NCBI GenBank assembly: GCA_013396655.1
Contig: WBMV01007712.1
Coordinates: 434,001 to 498,000, forward strand
Origin: Campylorhamphus procurvoides
Lineage: Eukaryota; Chordata; Aves; Passeriformes; Dendrocolaptidae
Reading direction: 5' to 3'
Length of the DNA: 64,000 nucleotides
Of this stretch, positions 49,928 through 63,437 are shown in pieces. The first letter of the stretch is position 1; every line of letters starts with the position of its first letter. Both the position numbers and the translations under genes were made by a program. The notes under the pieces are model-generated. The model did not search any database, was not told where the DNA came from, and saw only the letters and a list, made by a program, of their open reading frames with translations.

Positions 49928-52900
49928 AACTCTCACTTTCCTGCTATAACAGGTCAGGTTTCTAAGAGAAGATAATTTTTGAATATTTTCCCAAAACATA
50001 GTCATTGGTGTTACCATTTATGTAGAGTAATTTTAGTTGGCAAATTTTTTTATGCTTGACTATTGAGTTTGTGATTCCAGATTAAGTTTTCAGATTATAT
50101 TTCTCTAAGAAACAAACAAATAAAAACCTAAAGAAAAAGGCAAAAAGCAAAGGCAGACAAAAGTTATAATAATTTTCTGATTTCTTGAGTATATGTTATT
50201 TAACTAAATGGTGACTACTTTGATTTCTGTGCATCTGTAATCAAAGCTGGTTTGAATATCTCTGACTGGGATAACCTGGACTACATATTTATGTTCAAAC
50301 CTGTCATACTTCCACTGTCCCGTCATGTAAGACTTTGCCTGAGATCATGTAGCACAAGGAGTGGTCCTGCCTTCCTGCTGCTTTGAAAAGTAATCTGTGT
50401 GTCCGTGCATATGTGGGTCTGCAATGCTGTGGTTCCTCTTGTGTTTCCTGTACTGACAGCTGGGATAGATCACCTCTGCTGGTGCTGATTTTTGTCAGGG
50501 GAGATACTCTGTGACTGTACACCCAAGATTTGAGGTGCCTCTGCTGTGGAAAGGGTACCTAAGTCAGTGGGTTACAAAATAAATTTTAGGTTGAAAGCCA
50601 GAGTTGTGCTGACTTGGGTTGTTTGCTTAAAAACAACAAAAAACCAGTAATAACAATAAAAAGAGCTCAGTGAAAGGTCTTGTTAGGGGAGATGTGAAGT
50701 CATATTTTTCCAAAGATACTTCAAGAAGACTTCCACAGATGCTGCATAGATCATATCTGCTACATGGACTTCATCTTAAAACTGAACTTGTATATTTTGG
50801 GGAAAAAAAAAAGGTGTTTTCTGGATGTGTAATACTTCTCGAGGCTATTGCAGCTGAACTACTTGATGGCTGGAACAGTTGGCTGTGGGTAGAGGTGTTG
50901 TAAGCTTAATTAATAAACCTTTATGAGATTCTCTGAAATAGAAAACAACAATGTTGGAATTCACAGTGATGTGGACTAATCTCCTCTTCAAGGCTTATGT
51001 GGTGACCAGAAGACTCCTTAGCAGTTTGGGAAGATTTTAGAAGTATCTTTTAGTTTTTTTTGTCACTAGACTGAAACTGAGATCTGTTTTTCCTTGCCAG
51101 ATCAGCTGAAGATTTCATGACTGGTGTTGGGGAAATACCTGAGCTTTCCTGTGTCATATTTAATGCCACTGCACCTTGTTTAATTACACTGCAGATAATG
51201 GGGATGTGATGTTCAACAGTCCCGGTGTCTCACAACTACATAATGAGTACAGGATTTTTCCCTGGGATGTTGGGAGATTTTCAATAGGACAGAATAGTCG
51301 GAAAATTAGAAAGATTTTCCTGAATTGAGTAAGTGATTTCAGGCTGAAATAACCATAATTGAAAATGCTAAGATTTCTAATTTTCCATATGTTTGACAAG
51401 GTTATTGCCATCACTGCCGTGATAATCAGGGCACCAGGAAGTTAGCAAACATTTAAGAATTGAGCATCATTTAGAAAGACTCATTTGTAAGGGATGTGCA
51501 GTTCTCCCACCGTCTGCTTTTTAGCCTCTAACTGCAGTGGTGGATGGGAGCATCTGGTTGTTTCTCTGCAAATATGTTTAATATATTGTCTGCATAAATA
51601 TGATGGGAACTTATGGCCTTTGGAATAAAACCCATGTGTTTATTCCCTCCTGGAAAATATGGATCTTTCTGTATAATTCTTTTTCTTGAGTTATAATTCA
51701 AATATATAATAATTTCCTTTCAGTAATTTCTAACATTAATTTCTTCTCATTATTCTCATTCTTTCATACTTCTTCAATGCTATTTACAGAAGTTATGCCA
51801 TGTAAAAACTAGTAGTCAAGATTCCAGGGCCAGAGGAGGAGCATGTAAAAGGGATGAAACCCACTTAGAGTGCACATGCTGCTAGTTTAAGGAAGAGATC
51901 AGGGCTTCAGAGCCCCAGGGCGGATGTGAGAAAATTTTAATTCTGGTCTCTTCTGCCTTTAGAGAGTATTGCAGACACGAGGCTGCTGCAGCAGAGCAGG
52001 ATGGAGTCCTTGTGGTTGCTGTGGGATCAGTCACAATTTTGGAGATCTTTCCTTCCCCGTAGGGCCCTCAGTGACTCTAAGTTCTAGATTGCAGCACTTA
52101 ACTTTTAAGTACCTAATTAGATCTGTCTGTAAGTGAGAAATGTTCCCTCAGGTAGGCAGTCTGTGAGAGAGAAACAGAGAAACAGTCCTGATCTCCAAAC
52201 ACTCAAAACAGTGAGAGGTGATGTTTGGCAGAGCTGGAAGCAGATAATCTTACAACCAACTACTTTTATTCAAATTCGTTTATGACTGGGGTAAAAAAAA
52301 AGGGTATTCTTTCAGTTTTTGCTGGAACAGTCTGAACTGAATAGTAGTTTAACACTTGTGACCTCTGCAGATTTCTCCTGACATGGATAATCATCCCATT
52401 CATAGATGTGCAGGCATCAGTGTCACATACATTTCAATCCATCAATAATTTCACAAAAGCCTGAATTTTATTTTAAAAACTAATTCGATGTTAGAAGACG
52501 GATAAAAGTATTAGCTTGAAGCAATGAATAGGTACATTTTGCATAAACTCTTATTTCTTTAGCTAACTGAAAATAAGCTTATAAATCCAGTGTCAAATTC
52601 ACATTGGTGATGGAGGGAATGGATGGTTCTGCAGGACTGGTAATAACATCCTATGGTTTTGCAACAAGAGATTCTCAATCATTCCATGCTACTATTATTG
52701 CATTTCTTGTTATTTTAACAAGAAAGTTTGCCAGAACAGAGCAGTGAATTCAAAAGGCTTCTCTGTCATTGTCTTCCTTTTTTCCTATGGCTCCTTAGTT
52801 TCTTTTGTCTCTTAAATCGCCTCTGTCATTAATCCTCTGTCTCACACATTCACATTAAAGCGTCTTTAATGCTATGCCTGCACAGGGCCATATGCACTGC

Positions 52901-54759
52901 GTAAAGATACTCATGGTAGCTCTGAACAAGACAACTCCAATAATGGGACACAGCGTTGCACTGACTGGGTGTCATCCATTGTGTTCTGCTTCTCATTAGG
53001 ACTCTGGCAGAGCCAGCTCTGTTAGTTTTGATTGATGTAGTACTGAGACAAGTGGAAATTCTCTTAGCATTGTGCAAGTAAGATGCAGAAACTTGAGGAT
53101 GTACAAATATACAGAAAGATACATGCCTAAAAAAACCAAACCTTTTCTTGTCACTTTAGGATAATGTTACTCAGTGAGAAAATGTCAGGAGAAATTAAAA
53201 AGGGTAAGGGTACAAATAATCTGATGGAGTTTGCAAGGTGGACAAAGCTATATTTAAAATCATAATGAAATGCTGTCATAGATATAAAATATCCCTATCT
53301 GACTGAGGCTAGAAAAGATACTTAATGAGGAAGAGAACATAGCTTAAAATAAATGTGAAGTGGATGTAACCGTGAGGTGGTTTGGCATAAATTGAAGCAG
53401 GCTGAAGTGAGTAACAGAACTGAGTTGCTAACTGCAGAGGAACATGACTTGCTGTGCTACACATGAGAGTGTCATAATGAGGACAGGAGTTGGGAAAGGA
53501 AGGGTAGTTCTTCCATTAGTCCTCTGGAAAACCTGGATCAGCTGTGAAGATTTTAAACTGGGATAAATTTTCATAGAACAAGTGACCTTTTAGATTTAAA
53601 CTAGATTTTACAGCACTGTGGTTTTAGCATGGTGTAATCTCTGAATTATTAGCATATGATTTTTTTTCTCACTGAATATGAAGTAGGGGAAGATGGTCCC
53701 TGTCTAGCTGTACTACGCCAGCATTAATTGATATTTGGAGGTTCCTAGCTGTGGATGAGTTCAGTTATACAGCACCTTAGGAGGAAAGTGCTTGTTTAAT
53801 CCCTGATGTTTCTGCTGCATCACACCTCTCCTCAGGGTGTGGTACCGGCTGCTGTGTTGGTCCCCTTCCTCCACCTGTGTCAGGGCCATTGTTAAACAAC
53901 AGCCAGGTAAGATATTCCCTGGTGGAGCTACACCTGGTGTTTGTCAATGCAGAAAAACCCATGTGTTGGTGTCAGTACTGCCACAGACAGCACATCTGCT
54001 CTCAGCCCTTGCATGTCTTGGCCATTGGTTGCTGTCTGCGACATACACTAAATTTTCCCTTTTATTGAAGCGTATTTTGATGGCAAATGTTTGTGTTCTC
54101 CCTCCCATGCCACAAAGTTGGTGGGCTTTGTTCCTACAACTAGGGAATAGATGGGATAAAAGCAGAGCAATTTCTACCATCACCTGTTCTGTTTGTAGAC
54201 AGTTATTTCCCAAGGTGTGTCCTCACTCCTCTCTGTCCACCCTATCCGATTTATTGATGAGATTCCTGTGAGGCTGCTCTGATTAAGCAGCAACACAGCA
54301 AAGTGTTTCTGCTATGAGCACTGAAGGATCCTGACTTCCATCAGAGGTCCCAGGAGATTTATTCTGAGTGCAGCCATCTCTTCCTGCGTGTGTCCACCCA
54401 TGTTAGCCAGCTAATGTTGGAAAGCACTCTGCATGTGATGGGATTGTTGTCCTTATTTCCTCTGAGTGTCAGGGCACAGAGACACCACCATTGTTTAAAT
54501 TGGTTTACTACAGTCAGTGCATTTTATTGTTTCACTCCTAAGGGTCAGCGATGTGCAACACATTAATTGGAACTTTCTGGGATGTGCAGGACTTTTTAAG
54601 TATTGAAGGTTTTACACACTCTTCAAAAAATAATGCCATGACCTAAAACTTTATTCAAACCATCAATGAGCTTTAGAAGAGGTCGTTCCATGTATAAAGT
54701 AATATCAGGAAAGGAAAAGAAGATGTTAAAACAAAAAGTGCAAATTGTCATCATTTCTG
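49928..54759. other. Gene-free stretch
   Basis: Nothing supported as a gene. A GC-richer patch lies at about 51825-52080, and another at 53800-54270 includes a 144-codon plus-strand frame (53837-54271) without recognisable domains. No CR1 or other diagnostic repeat was seen. Confidence 0.5.
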
Positions 54760-54960
54760 TTCATTGCACAGTTACCAAAATCAATGTGTCTGCAAATGTA
54801 ACTTGTCTCATAAATCATTAGGTCACAAACCTGCACAGTGTCAATGTGTTGTCACCATCCTATTAAATTAAATTACTAACCAAGATAATAGTTAACAGCA
54901 CATTTCACAAGGAACAATGGTTTAATTTAGTGAGGATGCCTAATAAATACAGCTTATATG
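54760..54960. other. Candidate conserved non-coding block
   Basis: A unique block with a repeated TCAATGTGT word (about 54780 and 54841), an AAATCATTAGGTCAC string and TTAAATTAAATTACTAACC. It has the look of the other candidate regulatory blocks; evidence is limited to composition. Confidence 0.2.
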
Positions 54961-56624
54961 ATTTGAAATCTTTTAGGTGGAAGAAATACTAGTGGGAGAT
55001 AAAGGAGGGTAGAAAAAATGCCATCTAGTCACCAGGGATGTAACCTACTGAAATCCTGGGCTGCCATAAGGAGAAATGTCCTACTAAATCCCTACCCAGT
55101 AGTTATCAAAGGTGGGTTGAATGGGTTATATTTGAATTTGGCACCTTCAAACACAAGGGGATTTGTAAACTTATGAACAGTTTTGTGGTTGAGCTATGGG
55201 ACAATCCAAAATGTTATCTAATAATAGAATTCCCAACGTAAGTTCCAATTTTTGGTGTATATTGAATATAATAGTGTATGCACACTTTTGAAACCTGTGG
55301 ATAACTTCTGTTTTTACAGGAAACTAATCCTATTCTCTAACAATTATACTGTTATATAATGCTGATGGCTGTGATTAGGCACTGAATCTTATAGCTTGAG
55401 ATCATCTTTCTTTTTATGAGGTATTTTATGGTCATGTTAAATTATGGCAAAAAACACTGTTTTGTAAAGAAAAAGGAAGTGTTTATCTGAAAGACGTGAA
55501 TTATATTGAAATTCAAGCTACTTCTTTTTAGGACGTATTTTACAATTTTATTTTTTACAAAATGTGGTGCTGATGGAGCATTTTTTCTCAGCACCATCAT
55601 CCGAAAGTGTTATGTTCATGGGCTACCTGTTCTTTGGATAGGAACAGCACTAAAGTCCTCTGTAAAAAAGTAAGCATACATGTGTTTGAGTCTGCAGAGT
55701 CGGGTAAAATTCTGGCTCTAGCAATGCATACAGGAATTTTGTGGTAAACTTAAACACATTTTCCTTCATTATCACTCTGTTCCCCCGTTTGCCAACTGCA
55801 TTGATTTTCATAGTCATGGCATATTTCCTGCTTTCCAGTAGGTTTCTGTCCACTGCTGCCTCCTCTAAATCAATGTTTTTAATACTTGAAGAACTCATCA
55901 GTAAGAACGGCTGTAAAATTTAGTCACTTCATTGACAGTTGTCTCTTGCTTGATGCTGAAAGTATTTCTACTCACAGTTTCAGTCAGATATTTTAAGATG
56001 TTTTGAGGATTTTTTTGACTGGAATTCACTGAGATCAGTCTAAGACAATTTCATTTCTGTAATTTCACTGGAAATAAAACTTGTAAAACTGCTAACTAAA
56101 TTAAGGGCATTCAAAGACTCATTTTGAAAGATCATGTATTTTTAGTTCATTGTTGCAAAATGCATTGATAATTTCACTGATCACAGGACAAGAGTAATGT
56201 GGTCAAAGAATGGCCAGTGCTCCTGTACATTACCCATGTCTAGCAGCTGCTGAGCAGAGTCTATTATGATTTCTAAAATTCAGCAACATGAGACCTGTAG
56301 GTTTGAGCGGGAAACAATTATTTATCTTTTTTTTAATAGAGCTCAAGAAGTTAGAAATTTAGATATCCTTAGGCAGTCTCAAGCACAGCCTTTATCTTGA
56401 AAAGACAGGGGCTAGCCACAGCAGTACCAGGGATGGGATCTGCTCTGTTGGCTGCCAAGTAGGTAACACTGGATTACAAGCAAAAATACTTCGTACCTAC
56501 TATATTCTCTAAAGAGCAGGCTCAGCTCCCTCTTCAAGTCTTCCTTCTTTAGTTGATATAGTGCCTGAACTGTCTGTGTAGAACTGTGGCCACGCTGAGG
56601 TCAGTTGAAAAGCTGAATTAAATG
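54961..56624. other. Gene-free stretch
   Basis: No gene or named repeat, apart from the CTCF-like motif listed at 55019-55031. Open frames near 55650-55923 overlap on opposite strands and have no features. Confidence 0.5.
55019..55031 (-). promoter_or_regulatory. Weak CTCF-like motif
   Basis: The minus strand reads TGACTAGATGGCA, agreeing with CCASYAGRKGGCR at 11 of 13 positions, with the first two bases different. It could easily be chance. Confidence 0.2.
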
Positions 56625-56645
56625 TTTACAATATTTAATTGTAAA
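56625..56645. repeat. Perfect 8-base inverted repeat
   Basis: The arms TTTACAAT (56625-56632) and ATTGTAAA (56638-56645) are exact reverse complements around a 5-base loop (ATTTA). As RNA or single-stranded DNA this forms a small AT-rich hairpin. In duplex DNA it could be a palindromic protein site. No flanking T-run or gene suggests a terminator. Confidence 0.8.
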
Positions 56646-56960
56646 TCTTTTCATGTGGCCCTTAAATTACTTATAGGTATAGATCAATTCAGTCTGGATG
56701 GTTTAATTTTCCTTTTTAGTAGGAGAAGGACAGGAAGAATTTCAGCATCAATCAAACAGCTGAATGTATCACAGTTTTATTCATGTGCAAAGTAAACATT
56801 CATTGCTGTGTCTGACATGTATAGCTTGCTGTAATCATAATAAGAACAGCATGTAGCATTATAATATGCTTACATTATAATTTAATATACTTCCATAATG
56901 ATGTAATTGCATATTACTATATGTAATTTATTTATTCTTGTTAAAATTACATTATAATTC
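56646..56960. other. AT-rich stretch with repeated ACATTATAATT
   Basis: A very AT-rich segment, most extreme at 56860-56960, with two direct copies of ACATTATAATT (56872-56882 and 56949-56959) and many ATTA/TAAT words. It may be a matrix-attachment-like or enhancer-like sequence, but this is inference. Confidence 0.35.
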
Positions 56961-57839
56961 TTTGTCCTAATCCGTATATTTTGGGGAAGCACTGGAAATG
57001 TTGAAATGAGACTGGAAAACTGTTGCCCTGCTCAGCAGCAACAGGAGGAAAACGGTCCTGAATCTACACTTCTGATCAGGGGAACAGGTAAATGGAGTCT
57101 AGTCTGTTGGCCCTTGCAATTGACTTCTCAGATGGCAGGACAACAAGCTTCTGTCTTTACTGGAGTCAAAGTTGTATAGCTGTATGGCCTATTTTGGCAT
57201 GCAACATGTGGAGGATCTCGGCTTTGGGCCGGTAGTTGTTACCAGAATAGACCTCAAGATACAGGGAAACTTTGGTTTGTGTGGACAAGCTGTATCTGTC
57301 AATGGAGTTGTTTCAGGCTGACCATCACTGATTGCTGCCCTGTTGGTTGGGTCTTTGGAACTCACCATGGCATCACTTTTTTGGTGAAGTAAAATTTATC
57401 CATTATAATCAGAAAACAAAGGGCCACCACTCGTGACCTTGTTTGGAGAGAGTGACCCTCATAGTTTGTTTTGGGAGCCCATTATTGGCAGAGGTGTTTC
57501 AAGTGATTTCTAGGACACTGTCCCACCCTACACCTTCCCTCTGCACTGGAGATCTGTGTCAGAGACAGACCCAGCAAATAAGTCGATAGGGATTTTAAAA
57601 ACCAGCATAAGGCTTTATGGAAGGATGATTACAGTGACTGTTTATGTGCCTAAAGAAAAGCTGATTGCTAGGATGGTACACTAGAATGGTGGTCCTTTTG
57701 TTCAACACTGGATGAAGCTTTCTTTCAATATGAAGTATAGTCTTTTCCAGGAAGTAGTCTGTCTCATTGGCACATTCCACTTATAAATTGTGTTGGACTG
57801 GGTGTATGAACTAATCTTTGTTCTAGACTTCGTTTGCAG
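56961..57839. other. Gene-free stretch
   Basis: No supported gene or recognisable repeat. Composition is mixed, with a few CpGs near 57218-57231. Confidence 0.5.
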
Positions 57840-58060
57840 GCCACGGCTTCTATTATATTTAAGTGCTTCTCATTGAAGCCCTAAATCAAGAGCAGCTTCC
57901 AAAGTGGGCAGCTTCTATTAAATGTAATTACTTTAATCTAAAACTTATGCTAAAGGTGAGGCTTCTAAACATGGGTAGCCACTAAATTAAAGTAGCTGCA
58001 GTTAAAAGTATGAATAGTAAAAGTACCTCTACTAAATAAGGGATAGTAACTAATCAAGGA
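57840..58060. repeat. Possible degenerate minisatellite
   Basis: Several related words recur within about 200 bases: GGCTTCTATTATATTTAAG (57845), GCAGCTTCTATTAAATGTAATT (57909) and GGCTTCTAAAC (57960), then ACTAAATTAAAGTAGC and CTACTAAATAAGGGATAGTAAC. The unit length is not constant, so this could be a decayed tandem repeat or coincidence. Confidence 0.25.
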
Positions 58061-61000
58061 GGGATTATAAATGAAGCTATGTGAGGGTTGTGTATTATGC
58101 TATTCCCAAAACCAGAAACTGCTTCTCCATATTTTCTCTCTTGTAAATGGCTCTATCCTTGTGCAATACTGTTACTTTTTCATATGCCCTTATTTTCATT
58201 AACCATGAAAAGAGAATGCTTAGGATTTTTGATGGTGATGTTGGGCTCGGGAACACAAACACAAGAATTGCTTTTGTGCTATAGAACCATTCATTTTTCT
58301 TTTTAATCATGTTTTTTGACTGTCCTTATGTGGTCAGCTAAATTAGCCCATGCTTCCAATATTCATAGGGCAGCTCATAATTTTTTCAATGGACCTTTTC
58401 CTCTTGGAATCTCTGTATCTGGGTGTATGTTTTACTTATTGAATCCCAATTTTTCTATTCTAGACTTGGGAGATGAATGGATGTAGTACTTCTTGACTCC
58501 TTTCTAGCAGATGATAGAAGTTTTCACCCAACAGTCATTATTGCATTACAGTCATTATTCAGACATTAGTCCATCCAAATTCCGCACATGAACTACAGAT
58601 GCAGGAACTAGAGGATATTAATGCCTTTTCTAGTGCATCATTGAAGAAAACTTTTTTCAAAAGAGCTTGATAATTAAACTATGGCTTTTAGTAGAATGCT
58701 CACTCATTAGTAGACATGATGGGAAAAGAGAATGTGTTCTTATTAGGATAAAATACCACAAGAATACAGAGAACTCAACTCTGCTTACTATGTTGACAGT
58801 AAAAACTACCATCAGGTGAGAAAAAATAGTTGAAATAGGCTGAGTTTTCTTTGTGTGGTTAAAGGAAGCACATAAAGGAAGTTTCATGCAGGGAGCAGAT
58901 CAGGTAAATACCATCTTTACAGCATTTATGCTTTTTGAGTAACTGGAGCAACTTACCTTTCGATTTTTAAGGAATCATTCTCAGATCTGATACTGACTGA
59001 ATCACCTTTGTGAAATATTTTTCAGCATTCAGGAGTCATCTAAAGTGGCTTATTTTCTTCACTGTTGTTTTCCTCATCTCACACATCAGTTCCTGTCTGT
59101 CACAGCTTTTCAAAGACAGTCTGTCAGCATGCAGGCTGCTGTATCAGAGGCTTGATTTCTATAACTGTTGTGTGGGAGAGACTGTGCAAAGGGAAGAGAG
59201 CACTTTGGACTCATTCTCAGTATTAGAGTTCATCTTGAGAATTCTGCTTCAAAACCCAGCATGGCATAGACAATTTCCAAGCAATTCCTTATTTTATCAT
59301 TTTCTTTACAAGTAAAAGATCCTGCATAAAGTGTAATAAGAGAAAACAACCCCCCTCTTAATAGCCACTTTAAAATTCAGCTTAAAATACAATACATAAC
59401 CCATAGTGGTGCTCATCCACATTATTAACTCCTAATGCCTTGGAAAATGTAAGGACCATAATCTTTGTCACTCCTAACCACACTGTTAAAATGAAAGGCA
59501 ACTATTAAAACAAGAATCAACAATTTTCACTTTACAATAAAATCACTACTTTAAATCTTCCATTTCTGCAGGGACCCAACTCTTCAGCAGAACAGATTTT
59601 TCCCTCTTTTTCTGGTGCACAGCATTTCCTATGGAAGCTGTAAAAAGTATCAGCTAACCAGTCAACTGGTCTCCTATTTTATTCAGTAACCATAAAGTTT
59701 ATCATTCCAATATTTCGGTTTGTCGATAGAGCTAAACACCTTTATGTGATGTCATACTTTCTGTATACTTACTTCCTCAATGACTATTCAGAGGATGTTG
59801 TAAATGGTAAAGCCAGGAATTTATTCCTGCATGTCAGTTTAGAGAAGTGCAATTTGCATGTATGCTAGAGTGCACTTATTTGTTGGCTGGCTCCTTTTCT
59901 TTGGCAGGAAGCTGATATATATTCCAGCAGTTCTTCTTTCCAAGATTTATCAATCTTCCCTGGTTTTCCAATAGTTTTGCTTTGCCTTGGGTAACAAAGT
60001 GACTGCTAAGCCAGAAAAGCAGTGACATAGAAATAACAACAAGAAAATGAACAGCACTTAGAAAAGCTAGAAAATGACGAGCTAAAGTTGAACATGGCTT
60101 AGAAAATTTGGAGGCGAGGGAAACATCCAGAAAAGTATCATTTAGATGGAATTATGGATCTTGATCTGAGAAGGTGCTCCAAATAGTCTTTGTTCCAGCA
60201 GCTGTAAAAACCTATCAGGAATTTACATTTTGGACAACAGTTTTTCTCAGATGTTTATGCTTCACTGCTGTGCATGGTCACAAGAATTCTGACCTAAGCT
60301 GCTAGGAAGCTTGCTGCCATCTCAAACACATTCCAGCTGGACCAGAGACTAATTCCAGGCACTGCTGAATCTGCAGTTGGTTTGATTTTTGAATGAAAAT
60401 GGATTCATTTTAAGTACAAGTTTTAATACTTTCTTTCAGGTGGAGGGAAAATTTTAAATCAACACTTATAATATGATGATGGCAATGGACAGTATCTCTT
60501 TGAAACACATGAAAAAATGTAAGTTTACTGTACTAAGTTTTTCCTATTTCTTTGACACCTGGTACAGAGCTAATTGAGTCATAAACACACAGATAGGTGT
60601 GGCACGTGCACAGGTTTGTACAGTCATTGCAGTTTCAGAGTGCACATGATGATCTGGAGCCTGTGTTGCACACCTTTGGATGCACCATGCTGACATCTTT
60701 GGAGTCTTGGTCCAAAGCAGAAATATTCGATCAGGGTATGGCTAATCCCACCTACCTGAACTAATGTATGGTCACCTTGAACTGGTTTAAGAACTTGAGT
60801 AACTGTTTTATAAGCTCTGAAGTAATTTTTTTATGTTGTCTTGAGATCATGTTGTTGAGACTCTTGTTAAATTTGCAGTGAAGAAAAGAAGCAGTTAGTA
60901 AGACAATTCTCTCTGAAATCTGTTGGCCATTAGTTGAAATCTTACATCTTCAATGGGAAAAAGTAGGTTAATAAGCAGCAAGCAAGATAAGTTAAGGAAT

Positions 61001-61082
61001 GCTATTAAATGACCCTTTATGTGGGGATGTTGTCTCATTACAAGATGAGGCAGAGATCCCATGGAAGTTCCTGGAGTTTTGT
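58061..61082. other. Gene-free stretch
   Basis: Nothing supported. The longest frame is 101 codons (59010-59315) and has one hydrophobic patch that could come from T-rich DNA. No repeat family was recognised. Confidence 0.5.
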
Positions 61083-61095
61083 CGCCATCTGCTAG
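61083..61095 (-). promoter_or_regulatory. CTCF-like motif, first of a pair
   Basis: The minus strand reads CTAGCAGATGGCG, matching the CTCF core CCASYAGRKGGCR at 12 of 13 positions; only the second base differs. It contains the AGATGGCG form common in vertebrate CTCF sites, including a CpG. A second motif in the same orientation starts exactly 21 bases to the right. Confidence 0.45.
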
Positions 61096-61103
61096 TGACT
61101 GAT

Positions 61104-61116
61104 GGCCATCTGCAGG
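61104..61116 (-). promoter_or_regulatory. CTCF-like motif, second of a pair
   Basis: The minus strand reads CCTGCAGATGGCC, matching CCASYAGRKGGCR at 11 of 13 positions; the third and last bases differ. It has the same orientation as the motif at 61083-61095 and sits two helical turns away. The shared GCCATCTGC words suggest either a local duplication or a paired site. Confidence 0.35.
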
Positions 61117-63437
61117 ATGTATCTGCACCTGTCTTTACACTCTTATTTAAAAATTAATTTTATCAGGAAACAAGATCCAACAAAATGGGTGAGAGGGAAT
61201 TGAATGATCCCTTGTTTGTTCTTATGCAGGTTTTCTAGATCATAGCAGTAAAAGAGTCTTTCAAATTGCATTTTTCAGCCCCTTAAAATGCATGGACATC
61301 TCTTTAATTCAAATGTTTCTGGCAGTTATATGATCCACTTTGGAGATGAATTGTGAAACGTTCTCAAGGTATGTCTCAGGGTAAAGATTATGAGTCCAAG
61401 GGAACAAACCTGGAGCTGCATACGAGCTTGCCTTCCTAGTTATTGCACTATTTTGCCTGTAATCAGAACAATCCTGGCATTGGGCACAATAGGGAATCTG
61501 AAATCCAGAACTAACAATACAATGTACTAGAAGAATTTTTTAATTTGAAGCTACATATGTGGATCTTAGTCCTTTCTGTAAGTGCCTTTGTGACTTCTCT
61601 GTGCCTTGGGTGCAGGGTTCCTGAGCTCAGGGGCACTACTGGGACAGCCTGTGCAGGTTGTTATGTGACTTGAGATCTCAGGGTGGAATGTAATGGAAAA
61701 GCAATCTCAAAACAGTACCTACTGCAATGCATTTTGCTGAGGAAAAAGAAATCTCTCTTTAAATTAGTAACAGGTTTTTTGTATTTGCTCTTGTGCTTCC
61801 TTACCCAACAAATTAAATTTCTTTGGCTTTTCTAAATTGTTATTAGAAGATAAAAATACACTCTTCACATTTTCCTGTGCTGTTTCTTGTTCTTTAAGGA
61901 TAAAAATAATTATTTTTAAAAAGAGGAATTCCTCAAGCTGCCATTACCCAAAGTAATTTCATTCAACTTAACTAGCTTAGCCTCATCTAAGAAATACTTT
62001 GTAGGAATTTTTGGTTCTGTTTAGTAAGATAAGAAAAATGGCAATAAAACAGCTAGTGCTGAAAAGAGGTAAGGAGAAGGATCCAGCTGATAACTGTCTG
62101 AATTAATTGAATTATCCCTCTGAGAACTGTTCCAATGTAGGTCATTACAAGGGAGTGAGACTGAGGTTTCCCTCTAATGCCCTGATGCAAGGCCAGTTGA
62201 CACCAGCCTAAAATTCCTCTTTATTTTAAGTAGGAGTTGACTCAGACCTGAGCTTCTGCTGCAGGATGTAAAGGCTGACACCCACAAAGGCACTTTGCAC
62301 AGCATTACAACACCCCAGCAGTTGCAGATGGTCAGAACTGGATCCACAAAACTGGAGGCAACCATACTGTGCATTCCTAACAAGGTCACTTTGGGACTAT
62401 TAGGCACAAAGCTGCACATGCAAAGACATTTGGATGCCTCAGGGGTTGTCTGGGTTTTTCATGGTCTCCTGTTAACACTTAGGTAATTGAAAGACAAGCA
62501 GGTAGCTTTGAAGAGTTTAAGCCTCCAGCCTTAACCTGCCAGCTTTAATAGAACTGATATTTTACAAGACACTAAAACAAGACTGAGATTTACCTTATGT
62601 TGTTGTGGGCTATATTCTCCTGTTTTATCAGTTGGATGAAACAATATTCACTGATTCCAGATGCATTAATTGCCTTTGGAGCCTACAATGATAAAGCCAC
62701 ATATAGTGAGAGATTCCCATGCATGTGGCCCTAAAGGATATGACTCGTCAGTTATAAGTGGAAGCCAATAGCCATTTATTTCAAGCCATGGTGTTGCATC
62801 CTCACCTCCCAATCTGGAGAAGTGTAACAGTAGAATCCCCTTTTCCAAATTTTACAGAAGTACTTGTGTTTGAGAGGCCTGGATTACTTGTGATCCCTGA
62901 TTGTTCACAGATTGGTATTTTATATTGATAATATTTTAATGTTTGCATTCTGTGTATCCTTATTTTGCATATTTTTGAGGCACTGACTTTCCAATGAAAA
63001 GTGGGGGTTTGATTGTTCAGTAATAAGTAAAAGAAGCCCCTTGTGCTGAGTTTCCAAATTGTCAAGGTTTGATTAAAAAAAACCCACAACCATGTTTCAA
63101 GGAAATTCTTACTGTGAGAAAGATGTCTCTTACAAAGAAACTAGACCACAAGAATTGTTGGAAAGTGGATTCTGCTTCCCTTTTTGAAGTCTCATTGAAT
63201 TGTTACCAGGATCTGTATCTGTCCCTGTATATGTTGCCTTGTACATCAGTGCCATCTATTTAGAGTTCTTGCTTCTTGTATAATCACCAAAGCCTGCAAA
63301 AGCATTTCAGATAAAAGCATCAGGATCAATCACTCACTGTAAAGGAATGCCACAAAGTATTATTTCCAAAAGATGTGTCATGTCTGGAGAAGAGAAGGCT
63401 CTGGGTAAGCTTCATGGTGAACTTTCAATATATTTTG
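61117..63437. other. Gene-free stretch
   Basis: No gene or named repeat is visible. Overlapping frames at 62174-62486 on opposite strands and 62802-63089 on the minus strand have no recognisable domains. Confidence 0.5.

Noticed and set aside
53837..54271. 144-codon plus-strand frame as a gene
   Set aside because: It overlaps a frame on the opposite strand and another in a different frame, with no domain and no start or splice support.
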